Source: Devosia sp.
Lineage (GTDB): Bacteria; Pseudomonadota; Alphaproteobacteria; Rhizobiales; Devosiaceae
NCBI GenBank assembly: GCA_017794705.1
Contig: CP051235.1
Span: 2,233,010 to 2,297,009, forward strand
Length of the DNA stretch: 64,000 bases
Direction of reading: 5' to 3'
The notes under the pieces: generated by a model
Database searches by the model: none
Told to the model about the DNA's origin: nothing
The model's input: the letters and a program-made list of their open reading frames with translations, nothing else
Shown: positions 33,869 to 41,648 of the stretch, piece after piece
Layout of the letters: each line of letters starts with the position of its first letter
Position numbering within the stretch: position 1 is the first letter of the stretch
Translations under genes and position numbers: made by a program

Positions 33869-35254
33869 CTATCCCGCAGATTCGGCAAGTCCGGCAAGCG
33901 CGATTGCGCGAAACATCTCATCTTCAACTCCGCCGATAGTGTCCAAAGCGCCGGATATGTCACCCTGCTGACCGAGCGCCAGTGCAATCGCCATGGTCAA
34001 CTCATCGAGGTCGGACGACGCGGCGAAAGCTTCCGCCAATTCCATGGCGCTCGTCGGATCGCCGGCGGCGGCCAGCATGACCACCATGGCCTCGACTGCC
34101 TCAAACCGCTCGTTGCGGTCGGGAATCTCCGCCGCCAGATCGAGCGCCTCCATCAGTTGCCCAGCCCGGGCAAATTCCATTGCCACCGCGGCACGCGCCT
34201 GGTTCAGATCCGCCAGCACGTCTATCATGGCGAGGGTCTGAAGGCCTTGTTCAAACTCTTCTGCCCGTGCATACCTGACGGCAAGCGCTGTCAGGGCGGC
34301 GCCGTCGCCATAGGTCTTGCGGATCGACAGCGCCAATTCCAATGCAGCGTCATGGTCACCCACCGCCGCCATGCCGTCTGAGATGGCGATCATTGCCATC
34401 TGGTCGCCGTAGGCAGCATCGATCCTGCGGGCGCTCTCAAGCGCGGCGTCAATCTGGCCCTGTTGTGCCTGCACGGCCGCTATGCGCGACAGCGCATGCC
34501 CGCGACCGACCTGATCCGGAATCGCATGGGCAGTCTGCATGGCCGACAGGATGTCGCCTCCTTTTGCCTGCAGTTCCGCAATTTGGGCCAGCGCGTCATA
34601 GAACCAATAGTGGTCGAACTCTCCCGTACGGGCCACGAGACCGCTGGCGATCTTGTTCGGGTTCTCGCCGGCCGCAAACCAATAATCCATTCCGATCCGC
34701 GCGGCCGTCCTGATGGCCTTCGGGATGTCGCCGGTCTCCGCCACTGAAACGGCGATGGCTGCCTGTGCCTGCGTTCTGCGAAACGGGTTGTTGATTGCGA
34801 TCACCGTATCAAAGGCGTCGTCGATTTCGCCTTGCGCTGCCTGTTCAACCGCAAGCGCTTCCAACGCCAGAACCATCGCTGATCGATTGCGGACGTCGCC
34901 AATCCCCAATGCTATTTCGAGTGCGGAATCGAATTCTCCCGCTCGCGCTGCCGCCCGGACGATTTCCCCTTCAACTTCGGCCTGGGTTATCGGATTGCTG
35001 ATCTGTAATTTTTCTTCGTTTGCCTCATCCAGCCGCCCCAGACGCGCCAGCGCGGCCGCAATGGCGAAATGCGCCTCGTCTTTCTGCAGTTGCCGGCCGA
35101 GGCCTTCGGCCGCCATCCGCGCTTGCTCGAGCAGGCAGTCGCTGGTCGGCGGATTGCACTCAACGGGCCTGTCCTGGGCAGGGGCTCCGGCCACCCAAGC
35201 CAACAGCACTCCCAAGACCAACAGATGTCGAAACACGTGCCGCAACCTGAACAA
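33869..35254 (-). CDS. secreted helical-repeat (TPR-like) protein
   Basis: 461 residues from a TTG at 35254; GTG at 35236 is an equally good start. A Sec signal peptide ends at about APAQ27. After CNPPTSDCLLEQARM the chain is a series of about ten helix-pair repeats of roughly 32-36 residues with the recurring pattern AxAxAxxGDxxxALxxAxxIxDxxxR. This is an alpha solenoid of TPR type, acting as a periplasmic protein-protein interaction scaffold. I do not recognise a specific family. It lies between the two pentapeptide-repeat genes and antisense to them. Confidence 0.8.
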   Translation of the reverse strand: MFRLRHVFRHLLVLGVLLAWVAGAPAQDRPVECNPPTSDCLLEQARMAAEGLGRQLQKDEAHFAIAAALARLGRLDEANEEKLQISNPITQAEVEGEIVRAAARAGEFDSALEIALGIGDVRNRSAMVLALEALAVEQAAQGEIDDAFDTVIAINNPFRRTQAQAAIAVSVAETGDIPKAIRTAARIGMDYWFAAGENPNKIASGLVARTGEFDHYWFYDALAQIAELQAKGGDILSAMQTAHAIPDQVGRGHALSRIAAVQAQQGQIDAALESARRIDAAYGDQMAMIAISDGMAAVGDHDAALELALSIRKTYGDGAALTALAVRYARAEEFEQGLQTLAMIDVLADLNQARAAVAMEFARAGQLMEALDLAAEIPDRNERFEAVEAMVVMLAAAGDPTSAMELAEAFAASSDLDELTMAIALALGQQGDISGALDTIGGVEDEMFRAIALAGLAESAG

Positions 35255-35398
35255 CCTTGCCGAGACAGGTGGGTTTTCTTATCCTGGATGTCTATCACAA
35301 AGGGCGGGGCACGTCCCGTGACCGGGGCACAAACTGTCCATTTTCCGGTGAGTGATGCACGTGCAATCCGGCCGCAAATCAAGATGGGAGACGCAAGC

Positions 35399-35806
35399 AT
35401 GATCAGACACCTCCTGGCGGTGCTTTTGATTTCAGTTCCGACTCCCTTATTGGCGTGGGATCCTGATGCGGTGGTCCGGCTCAAGGAGACCAGGGAATGC
35501 GCGGCCTGCGACCTGAGCGGGGCCGATCTGCGCTGGGCCGCGGTTTATGCGGCTGAGCTGGGCGGGGCGGCCAATCTGGTCGACGCGGTCCTGGACGGGG
35601 CTGACCTGAGCAACGCAAATCTGTATGGGGCAAACCTTGAGGGCACCAACCTGCGCGGCGCCAATCTCGCCGGAGCGGATCTTTCCTGGTCGAGCATGAT
35701 CAGTGCCGACCTGACTGACGCGGATCTTACAGACGCCAAACTTGCAGGCGTCATCTTCTGCAATACCATCATGCCCGACGGCACGGAGAACGACGCGAAC
35801 TGCTAA
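35399..35806 (+). CDS. secreted pentapeptide-repeat protein, short paralogue
   Basis: 135 residues from the ATG at 35399 with GGGAG upstream; the frame is open far upstream only as a shadow. A Sec signal (LLAVLLISVPTPLLA) precedes a mature start WDPDAVVRL, a CAAC pair, about twelve A(D/N)LXX repeats and the end FCNTIMPDGTENDANC. The mature start, the CxxC-like pair and the C-terminal IMPDG...C element are shared with the protein at 30111, so the two are paralogues of different repeat number that bracket the NosR-like/ApbE/solenoid genes. Confidence 0.85.
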   Translation: MIRHLLAVLLISVPTPLLAWDPDAVVRLKETRECAACDLSGADLRWAAVYAAELGGAANLVDAVLDGADLSNANLYGANLEGTNLRGANLAGADLSWSSMISADLTDADLTDAKLAGVIFCNTIMPDGTENDANC

Positions 35807-35834
35807 ACCCATCCCGGGTAGGGAGGCAACACAC

Positions 35835-36095
35835 ATGGAACTCGCCCATTGGTTCATCGTTCTTGTCAGTGTTTTGCCAAGCGGGGAGGTTGCCGTGGGT
35901 CATGGGACCGTGCTGGACAGCTTCCCCTCGCGTGAGGCCTGTGAGGCCGCTCTGCTGGATGAGTTCGACCGCGGTTATTCGGCTGGCTACTCGGCAGTGA
36001 GGACCAACAACAGCCTGCAACTTGTCCTCGAGCGCGAAGGCGGACGCGAAGTGATGCAGTGCCTGTCGCCTTGGACATCCAGCCGCTCCGACTAG
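35835..36095 (+). CDS. small hypothetical protein
   Basis: 86 residues from an ATG at 35835 with a clear GGGAGG upstream, 28 bases after the pentapeptide gene. The N-terminus is mildly hydrophobic (HWFIVLVSVLPSG); two cysteines (EACEAAL, VMQCLSPW) are present. I do not recognise it. The good ribosome site and operon position are the main support. Confidence 0.55.
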   Translation: MELAHWFIVLVSVLPSGEVAVGHGTVLDSFPSREACEAALLDEFDRGYSAGYSAVRTNNSLQLVLEREGGREVMQCLSPWTSSRSD

Positions 36096-36118
36096 GGGCC
36101 GGAATTCCGTTCCGCGGC

Positions 36119-37153
36119 TCAGCCGCCGGTCACTGACATATGTCGTTTGACCGCCGGAGCGGCGCGGGCCACGTCGAAATCATGACCCTTGGGTTTCAGG
36201 ATCATGGCCAGATCGAGAGCCTCATCAAGGCCATCTTCGCCCCGTTCGCGCAATGCGGCGCGCAGGTCGACCCGGTCTTCCTGACCCAGGCACATGTAGA
36301 GCTGTCCGGTGCAAGTCAGTCTGACGCGGTTGCAGCTCTCGCAGAAATTGTGGCTCATCGGGGTGATGAACCCAATCCGTCCGCCGGTTTCCTTGACCGA
36401 AAAATAGCGGGCGGGACCACCGGTTGAGTGCGAAAGACGCTCGAGCGTAAATTGCCCGGCAAGTTCATCCTTCAACTGCTTCAGCGGCAGATAATTGTCG
36501 TTGCGGTCGAGCGCCACTTCGCCCAGCGGCATGCCTTCAATGAGCGTCAGGTCGTAGCCATGCCCGTGCGCCCATTTGAGCATATCGATGATTTCGTCAT
36601 CATTGACGTGCTTCATCGCAACCATGTTGATCTTGACAGCGAGTCCCGCCTCGTCAGCGGCTGCAATGCCATCCAGCACCTGCTCAAGGCGCCCGCGCCG
36701 CGTGATTTCTGAAAACTTGTACGCATCCAGCGTGTCGAGTGAAACGTTGATCCGTTTCACGCCCGCATCGACCAGTTCGTCGGCGAACCGTCCCAACTGG
36801 CTGCCATTTGTGGTGAGGGTCAGTTCGTCCAGATCGCCTTCGCTCACCCGTCGGCCGAGGACGCGAACCAGATCCATTATGTCGCGCCGCACCAAGGGCT
36901 CGCCGCCGGTCAGACGCAGTTTTCGTACGCCGCGTGCAATGAAGCGGGACGCAATCGTACTGATTTCCTCGAACGAGAGCACTTCATTGCGGGGCAGAAA
37001 CTGCATGTTCTCGGCCATGCAGTAGGTACACCGGAAATCGCATCGGTCGGTTACCGAAATGCGCAGATAGCTGACCTGCCGTCCGAAATCATCGACGAGT
37101 GGTGCTGTCGACGGTGTGCGGGACTGAACTGAATCTGGTGCGGCGCTCGTCAT
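36119..37153 (-). CDS. moaA: GTP 3',8-cyclase MoaA
   Basis: 344 residues from the ATG at 37153. The radical-SAM Cys38-x3-Cys42-x2-Cys45 motif (CDFRCTYC) and the LTGGEPL motif are present; the second 4Fe-4S site is Cys271, Cys274 and Cys288 (FCESCNRVR, then YMC). The chain ends in Val-Thr-Gly-Gly, the MoaA tail that inserts in the active site. It converts GTP to 3',8-cyclo-GTP, the first step of molybdopterin synthesis. Its place at the edge of a region with two Mo hydroxylases, MocA, XdhC and a MoaD-like gene fits local cofactor supply. Confidence 0.96.
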   Translation of the reverse strand: MTSAAPDSVQSRTPSTAPLVDDFGRQVSYLRISVTDRCDFRCTYCMAENMQFLPRNEVLSFEEISTIASRFIARGVRKLRLTGGEPLVRRDIMDLVRVLGRRVSEGDLDELTLTTNGSQLGRFADELVDAGVKRINVSLDTLDAYKFSEITRRGRLEQVLDGIAAADEAGLAVKINMVAMKHVNDDEIIDMLKWAHGHGYDLTLIEGMPLGEVALDRNDNYLPLKQLKDELAGQFTLERLSHSTGGPARYFSVKETGGRIGFITPMSHNFCESCNRVRLTCTGQLYMCLGQEDRVDLRAALRERGEDGLDEALDLAMILKPKGHDFDVARAAPAVKRHMSVTGG

Positions 37154-37620
37154 GAAACCATTGTAGGAGCTTTTGGGATTGCAGTTCAATGGTGCTCTTG
37201 TTCGGACCGACGTACGAAGCGCAAAGGTGGTCACGGGTTGCGGGTCAAGGAGCCCAGAAAAGTGCAGCTTGTCGCGAAGCACGGGACGCGAGCTCCCTTG
37301 TTTCATTTCTGCGTTATCTGAAACGCTCGAAACTACAGGTTCCCATTCGCGGTGCCACTCGGTCGAATAATTGAGTGCATGCGGCGCTTCGAAGGTTTGC
37401 CGCGCGCCGTTTGGGACAGGCGGGTCATTGTTCTTGGCGCATGCGGAAACTATTTTGCCAATTCAACGGGTTAACTGCTTTCAGCAGGTAGTAGAAGCTT
37501 CAGCCGCGTATGGCGCAAGTATTCCGGGCAACAAAATGTTCGCATTTATGCTTGATGCTGCCACATAAATGGTTTAGCGCGCGACTGACGCAATCACTGA
37601 ACGCTGGCGAGGAGGCTGAT
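37154..37620. other. intergenic region without a recognised gene
   Basis: 467 bases between the divergent moaA and the membrane microprotein. Open frames here lack ribosome sites and coding character. No tRNA-like fold, Moco riboswitch core or strong palindrome was recognised by eye. The promoters of moaA and of the microprotein must be in it. Confidence 0.45.
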
Positions 37621-37743
37621 GTGCTGACACGCGATGATCTGATCCGGGAGGCCCGCTCGCGCAGCGGCAATCTTTCGACGTTCATTCTCGTCTATCTGGT
37701 GATTGTGACCTGTATGGTGAGCACGGCGCTGCTGATCATGTGA
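37621..37743 (+). CDS. 40-residue single-pass membrane microprotein
   Basis: A GTG at 37621 preceded by a strong GAGGAGG seven bases away starts a 40-codon frame. The first half is charged (LTRDDLIREARSRSGNL) and the second is one hydrophobic helix (TFILVYLVIVTCMVSTALLIM) reaching the C-terminus, the layout of a tail-anchored microprotein. The frame is open upstream but without a start site of similar quality. No family recognised; it is monocistronic and faces the convergent ABC importer operon. Confidence 0.6.
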   Translation: MLTRDDLIREARSRSGNLSTFILVYLVIVTCMVSTALLIM

Positions 37744-37799
37744 TCGCTGGCGCCGTGCGCCTTCAATTCGCTTGCATCAACTGTTGGCTTCCGAGGACG

Positions 37800-39458
37800 T
37801 CAGACGTCGGCGGCGTCTCCGATATTGTCGACGCCGCGTTCCTCGAGGACAGTCGTCAGCCATTCAGGGTCCATTTCGGGCACCGAGGATAGAAGCAAGT
37901 CCGTATAGGGGTGATGCGGGGGCGTAAACATCTCTTCCTTTGGCCCCTGTTCCACTACCTTGCCGTGCTGCATGACCACCACCTCATCGGCAATCGAGCG
38001 CACCGTCGCCAGATCGTGAGTGATGAACATGTATGCGAGGCCGAGGTCCCGCTGCAGACGGTCAAGCAGCTTGAGAATGCCCTCGGCAACCAGCTGGTCG
38101 AGGGCCGAAGTCACCTCGTCGCAAATGATGAACTCGGGTTCGGCTGCAAGCGCCCTGGCGATACCGATGCGCTGCTTCTGGCCGCCGGAGAGCTCGGGTG
38201 GATAGCGGTCGTAATATTTCGAAGGTTCCAGCTCGATCAGATCGAGCAGTTCGTCGACCCGTTGTTTGAGGGCAGTGCCCTTGAGGCCAGAGTAAAACTG
38301 CGCCGGCCGACCGATGATCTCGCTGATGCGAACTTTCGGGTTCAGGGCAGTGTCGGCCATCTGGTAGATCATTTGCGCCTGGCGCAACTGGTCAAGCGAC
38401 CGGTCTTTGTATTTTGCCGGCATCGGGTCGCCCTTGAAGAGAATTTCTCCCTTCAATGGCGGCAGCAGGCCGGTGATGCAGCGGGCGGTCGTCGATTTGC
38501 CGGAGCCGGATTCGCCGACAACGGCGACCGTCATTCCCGGATAGATGTCGAAGGACACATCATCGAGTACCTTGGCGCCGCCCGGATAGGCTGCGTCCAC
38601 ATTCTTGACCGCTATTATGGGCGGCGTGCCGTCGGTGGGACGCGATTTCTGGGGGCGTTTGAAACTTCTGACGGCCCACAAGCTCTTGGTGTAATCCTCC
38701 TGCGGATTATCGAGCATTTCCTTGGTCGAGGCTTCCTCGACCTCCTCGCCTTTGAGCAGCACTTTGATCGTGTCGGCCATCTGCGCGACGACCGCGAGAT
38801 CGTGGGTAATGTAAATGGCGGCGGTGTTGAACTGGTCGACAATGTCGCGAATGGCGGCGAGCACCTCGATCTGGGTGGTCACATCGAGGGCGGTGGTGGG
38901 CTCGTCAAAGATGATGAGGTCCGGTCGGCACGCCATGGCCATGGCGGTCATGGCACGCTGCAACTGACCCCCCGACACTTGGTGCGGATAGCGGAAGCCG
39001 ATTTCCTGCGGGTTCGGAAGGCGCAGGCGCTCATAGAGCTCCATGGCATCTTCCTGAGCCTCGAGCCGTTTCTGGATTCGGTAGTGAACCGGGGCCTCGG
39101 TGTGCTGATCGATGATCTTGTGGGCCGGATTGAAACTGGCGGCGGCCGATTGGGCCACATAGGCGATGCGTGAGCCGCGCAGCGCCCGCTTTTCGGCCTG
39201 GCTGGCATTGGTGAGCTCGATGCCGTCAAACTCGATGGAGCCGCCGGAGATGCGGGTGCCGTCGCGGGCATAGCCCATGGCGGCCGCACCGATTGTCGAC
39301 TTTCCGGCGCCGGATTCGCCGATCAGTCCCAGCACTTCACCGCGGTGCAAGGTTAGATCGACGCCCTTGATAATGTCGATCCAGGTTTCGTCGGTGTAGC
39401 CCTGGATCTGAAGATCCCTGATCTCGAGCAGAATGTCCTTTTTGGCAAACCGGGTCAT
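37800..39458 (-). CDS. fused double ATP-binding protein of peptide/opine-type ABC importer
   Basis: 552 residues with two complete ABC domains. Domain 1 has Walker A GESGAGKST near residue 45 and LIIFDEPTTALD; domain 2 has GESGSGKST near residue 318, the LSGGQKQRIGIARAL signature and FIICDEVTSALD. This is a DppD-DppF fusion that energises uptake by the neighbouring permeases. It is the last gene of the operon, two bases after the preceding permease, whose end carries the GGAG ribosome site. Substrate is a peptide, opine, nickel or sugar oligomer; the sequence does not decide. Confidence 0.95.
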   Translation of the reverse strand: MTRFAKKDILLEIRDLQIQGYTDETWIDIIKGVDLTLHRGEVLGLIGESGAGKSTIGAAAMGYARDGTRISGGSIEFDGIELTNASQAEKRALRGSRIAYVAQSAAASFNPAHKIIDQHTEAPVHYRIQKRLEAQEDAMELYERLRLPNPQEIGFRYPHQVSGGQLQRAMTAMAMACRPDLIIFDEPTTALDVTTQIEVLAAIRDIVDQFNTAAIYITHDLAVVAQMADTIKVLLKGEEVEEASTKEMLDNPQEDYTKSLWAVRSFKRPQKSRPTDGTPPIIAVKNVDAAYPGGAKVLDDVSFDIYPGMTVAVVGESGSGKSTTARCITGLLPPLKGEILFKGDPMPAKYKDRSLDQLRQAQMIYQMADTALNPKVRISEIIGRPAQFYSGLKGTALKQRVDELLDLIELEPSKYYDRYPPELSGGQKQRIGIARALAAEPEFIICDEVTSALDQLVAEGILKLLDRLQRDLGLAYMFITHDLATVRSIADEVVVMQHGKVVEQGPKEEMFTPPHHPYTDLLLSSVPEMDPEWLTTVLEERGVDNIGDAADV

Positions 39459-39459
39459 C

Positions 39460-40524
39460 TTATTGCTCCTTCAGGCCGGACGAGCGGAACAGCATCCAGT
39501 CCACAACGAAGTTGATGGCCACCGTCAGCAAGGCGATCGCGGCGGCCGGGATCAGAGGCGTAATGTCGCCGAACGAAATCAGGGTGGCGTTTTCGCGCAC
39601 CATCGAACCCCAGTCAGCGGTGGGCGGCTGGATGCCGAGACCCAGGAAGCTAAGACCGGCGATCAGCAGGAACACGAAACAGAACTCGAGGCCGAATTCG
39701 GCAATCAGCGGTGCGGTACAATTCGGCAGGATTTCCTTGCGGATGAGGTACCAGTCGCCTTCGCCGCGCAGCTTGGCGGCCTCGATATAGTCCATCACCA
39801 CGATGTTGCCGGCGACCGCGCGGGTCAGGCGGAAGACGCGGGGTGAATAGATGATCGCCACCACGATGACGATGATCGACAGGTTGGTGCCAAAGATCGA
39901 CAGCATCAACAGCGCAAAGATTAGCGAGGGAACGGACATGATGATGTCGGCCGATCGGCCCATGGCCTGATCAAACCAGCCGCCCTTGACCGCGGCAAAC
40001 AGCCCGCTGACTGCGCCCAGCGCAAAGGCGCCGATGGTGGCAACCAGAGCCAGTCCCACGGAATTGCGGGCGCCGTAGATCAGGCGGCTGAACATGTCAC
40101 GGCCCAACTGGTCGGCACCCAGCAACATGTTGGCGTCCGCCGGCGCGAAAGCTCCGGCGATGACTTCGGCCTGGCCGTGAGGCGCAATCCAAGGCGCGAA
40201 AACGCCGGCGATCGCATAGGTGAAAATGATGAACATGCCGAATGCTGCCGTCAGTGGCGCAGTGCGCAACTCCTTTGCGAGGCCGGGCCGGGAGATCTGG
40301 ATGAGAAACTCGCGGAACGCATAGGAAAGGGCGGCGGCAAGGGCCAGCAGGCCGGCAAAGATGGTGATCGTCCAGAGGGCGGAGGTGCCGCCGATGATCC
40401 CGACGATGATAGAGACCAGTGTCAACGAGAACACCAGCATGAAAGCCCTGGTGTACTTGAAATAGGCGGCGAGGCACGATGCGATAATCAGTGCGGCGAA
40501 ATAGGCAATGACGAACTCGTTCAT
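39460..40524 (-). CDS. ABC importer permease, DppC type
   Basis: 354 residues. Unlike usual DppC (about 290) it has an N-terminal extra region with three hydrophobic helices (residues 1-75). The common part begins with RTAPLTAAFGMFIIFTYAIAGVFAPWIAPHG and contains GADQLGRDMFSRLIYGARNS, then the EAA loop with EAAKLRGEGDWYLIRKEILPN. Inner-membrane pore subunit. Ribosome site GAGGGC precedes the ATG and the gene begins ten bases after the DppB-type gene. Confidence 0.94.
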   Translation of the reverse strand: MNEFVIAYFAALIIASCLAAYFKYTRAFMLVFSLTLVSIIVGIIGGTSALWTITIFAGLLALAAALSYAFREFLIQISRPGLAKELRTAPLTAAFGMFIIFTYAIAGVFAPWIAPHGQAEVIAGAFAPADANMLLGADQLGRDMFSRLIYGARNSVGLALVATIGAFALGAVSGLFAAVKGGWFDQAMGRSADIIMSVPSLIFALLMLSIFGTNLSIIVIVVAIIYSPRVFRLTRAVAGNIVVMDYIEAAKLRGEGDWYLIRKEILPNCTAPLIAEFGLEFCFVFLLIAGLSFLGLGIQPPTADWGSMVRENATLISFGDITPLIPAAAIALLTVAINFVVDWMLFRSSGLKEQ

Positions 40525-40534
40525 GTCGCGGCCC

Positions 40535-41491
40535 TCACTTCGGATGCCGCAGACGCGGGTTGGTCAGAATGGCCCCCACGTCGGCTGTCAGATTGAGAAG
40601 GATGAAGGTGGCCGCGAAAATCAGGCTGGCGGCCTGCACGACCGGGAAGTCGCGTTTGGATACCGCGTCGACCAGCGCCTGACCTATGCCGGGATAGACG
40701 AAAACCACTTCGACCAGCACCACACCGGTGATGAGGTAGGCGAGGTTAAGGGCGACCACGTTGATGATCGGTGCCCAGGCGTTCGGCAAGGCATGTTTGA
40801 CGATCACTTTCCAGGGCGGCACCCCTTTGAGCCGCGCCATTTCAATGTAGGGCGAAGCCAGAAGATTGATGATGGCGGCCCGGGTCATGCGCATCATGTG
40901 GGCGGTCACCACCAGCACCAGGGTCAGTGCCGGCAGGAATGTGCGGTGCAGGAGTTCAGGGAACGAAAGGCTACCGGAGAGGCTGGCGATTGCGGGGAAC
41001 GCTGGAATGTTGACCGCAAAGAACAGGATCAGGATGTAGCCGAGGAAGAACTCCGGGCTGGAGATCGATGTCAGCGTCAGCACGTTGGCGACCCGGTCGA
41101 AGACCGAATTTCGCAGAAGCGCGACGATGACACCCAGGATGATGGCGAGGGGAACGGCGATCACCGCTGCATAAGAGGCCAGGAACAGCGTGTTTATGAA
41201 GCGGCCGCCGATAACCTGAACGACAGGTGTTCCGGATACGGCGGACACACCGAAGTCGCCGACAACGGCATGGGAAAGCCAGCTGAGGTATCGGATCGGC
41301 GCCGGCTGGTCGAGACCGAGCTGAGTGCGCAGGGCGGCTACGGTTTCCGGCGTGGCGGCCTGGCCGAGGATGGCCTGGGCGGTATCACCCGGCAGCAATT
41401 CCACGGCGAAGAAAATCAGGATCGAAACGACGAGCAGGGTCAACAGACCATATCCCAGTCGCTTGAGAATTAGCTTGAGCACGTCGCCCAT
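40535..41491 (-). CDS. ABC importer permease, DppB type
   Basis: 318 residues; GGGGGAA precedes the ATG. It has the DppB layout: an N-terminal helix (LGYGLLTLLVVSILIFFAVELLPGD), the LGLDQPAPIRYLSWL segment, and the EAA loop EMARLKGVPPWKVIVKHALPNAWAP before the last helices. It pairs with the DppC-type protein to form the membrane pore. It is downstream of the binding protein gene, from which it is separated by a hairpin. Confidence 0.95.
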   Translation of the reverse strand: MGDVLKLILKRLGYGLLTLLVVSILIFFAVELLPGDTAQAILGQAATPETVAALRTQLGLDQPAPIRYLSWLSHAVVGDFGVSAVSGTPVVQVIGGRFINTLFLASYAAVIAVPLAIILGVIVALLRNSVFDRVANVLTLTSISSPEFFLGYILILFFAVNIPAFPAIASLSGSLSFPELLHRTFLPALTLVLVVTAHMMRMTRAAIINLLASPYIEMARLKGVPPWKVIVKHALPNAWAPIINVVALNLAYLITGVVLVEVVFVYPGIGQALVDAVSKRDFPVVQAASLIFAATFILLNLTADVGAILTNPRLRHPK

Positions 41492-41607
41492 CTGTATTCC
41501 CCCAATGATGTTGCCCGTTCAGGGCTACTCCTTGCCCGCTCTGCCCAAGCGGGAGATTGCATCCCATTCCACGATGCCGATTGCAGATGTGAGTGAAACA
41601 GGAAGAA

Positions 41608-41631
41608 GCCCGGCGCCGTGTGGCGCCGGGC
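41608..41631 (-). terminator. hairpin between binding-protein and permease genes
   Basis: Perfect ten-base stem GCCCGGCGCC (41608-41617) and GGCGCCGGGC (41622-41631) with a four-base loop, 17 bases after the binding-protein stop. Read on the minus strand it is followed by TTCTTCCTGTTT, a T-rich run. Such partial terminators or mRNA-stabilising hairpins keep the binding protein more abundant than the membrane subunits. Confidence 0.7.
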
Positions 41632-41648
41632 GAGCTTGTTGTCCGAAC

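Noticed and set aside
37911..39173. 420-codon open frame opposite the double ATPase
   Set aside because: Shadow of the ABC ATPase; low-complexity His/Gly/Arg-rich sequence and no start signal.
40508..41473. 321-codon open frame opposite the DppB-type permease
   Set aside because: Highly charged translation (many D, Q, G, E) antisense to hydrophobic codons, a typical shadow.
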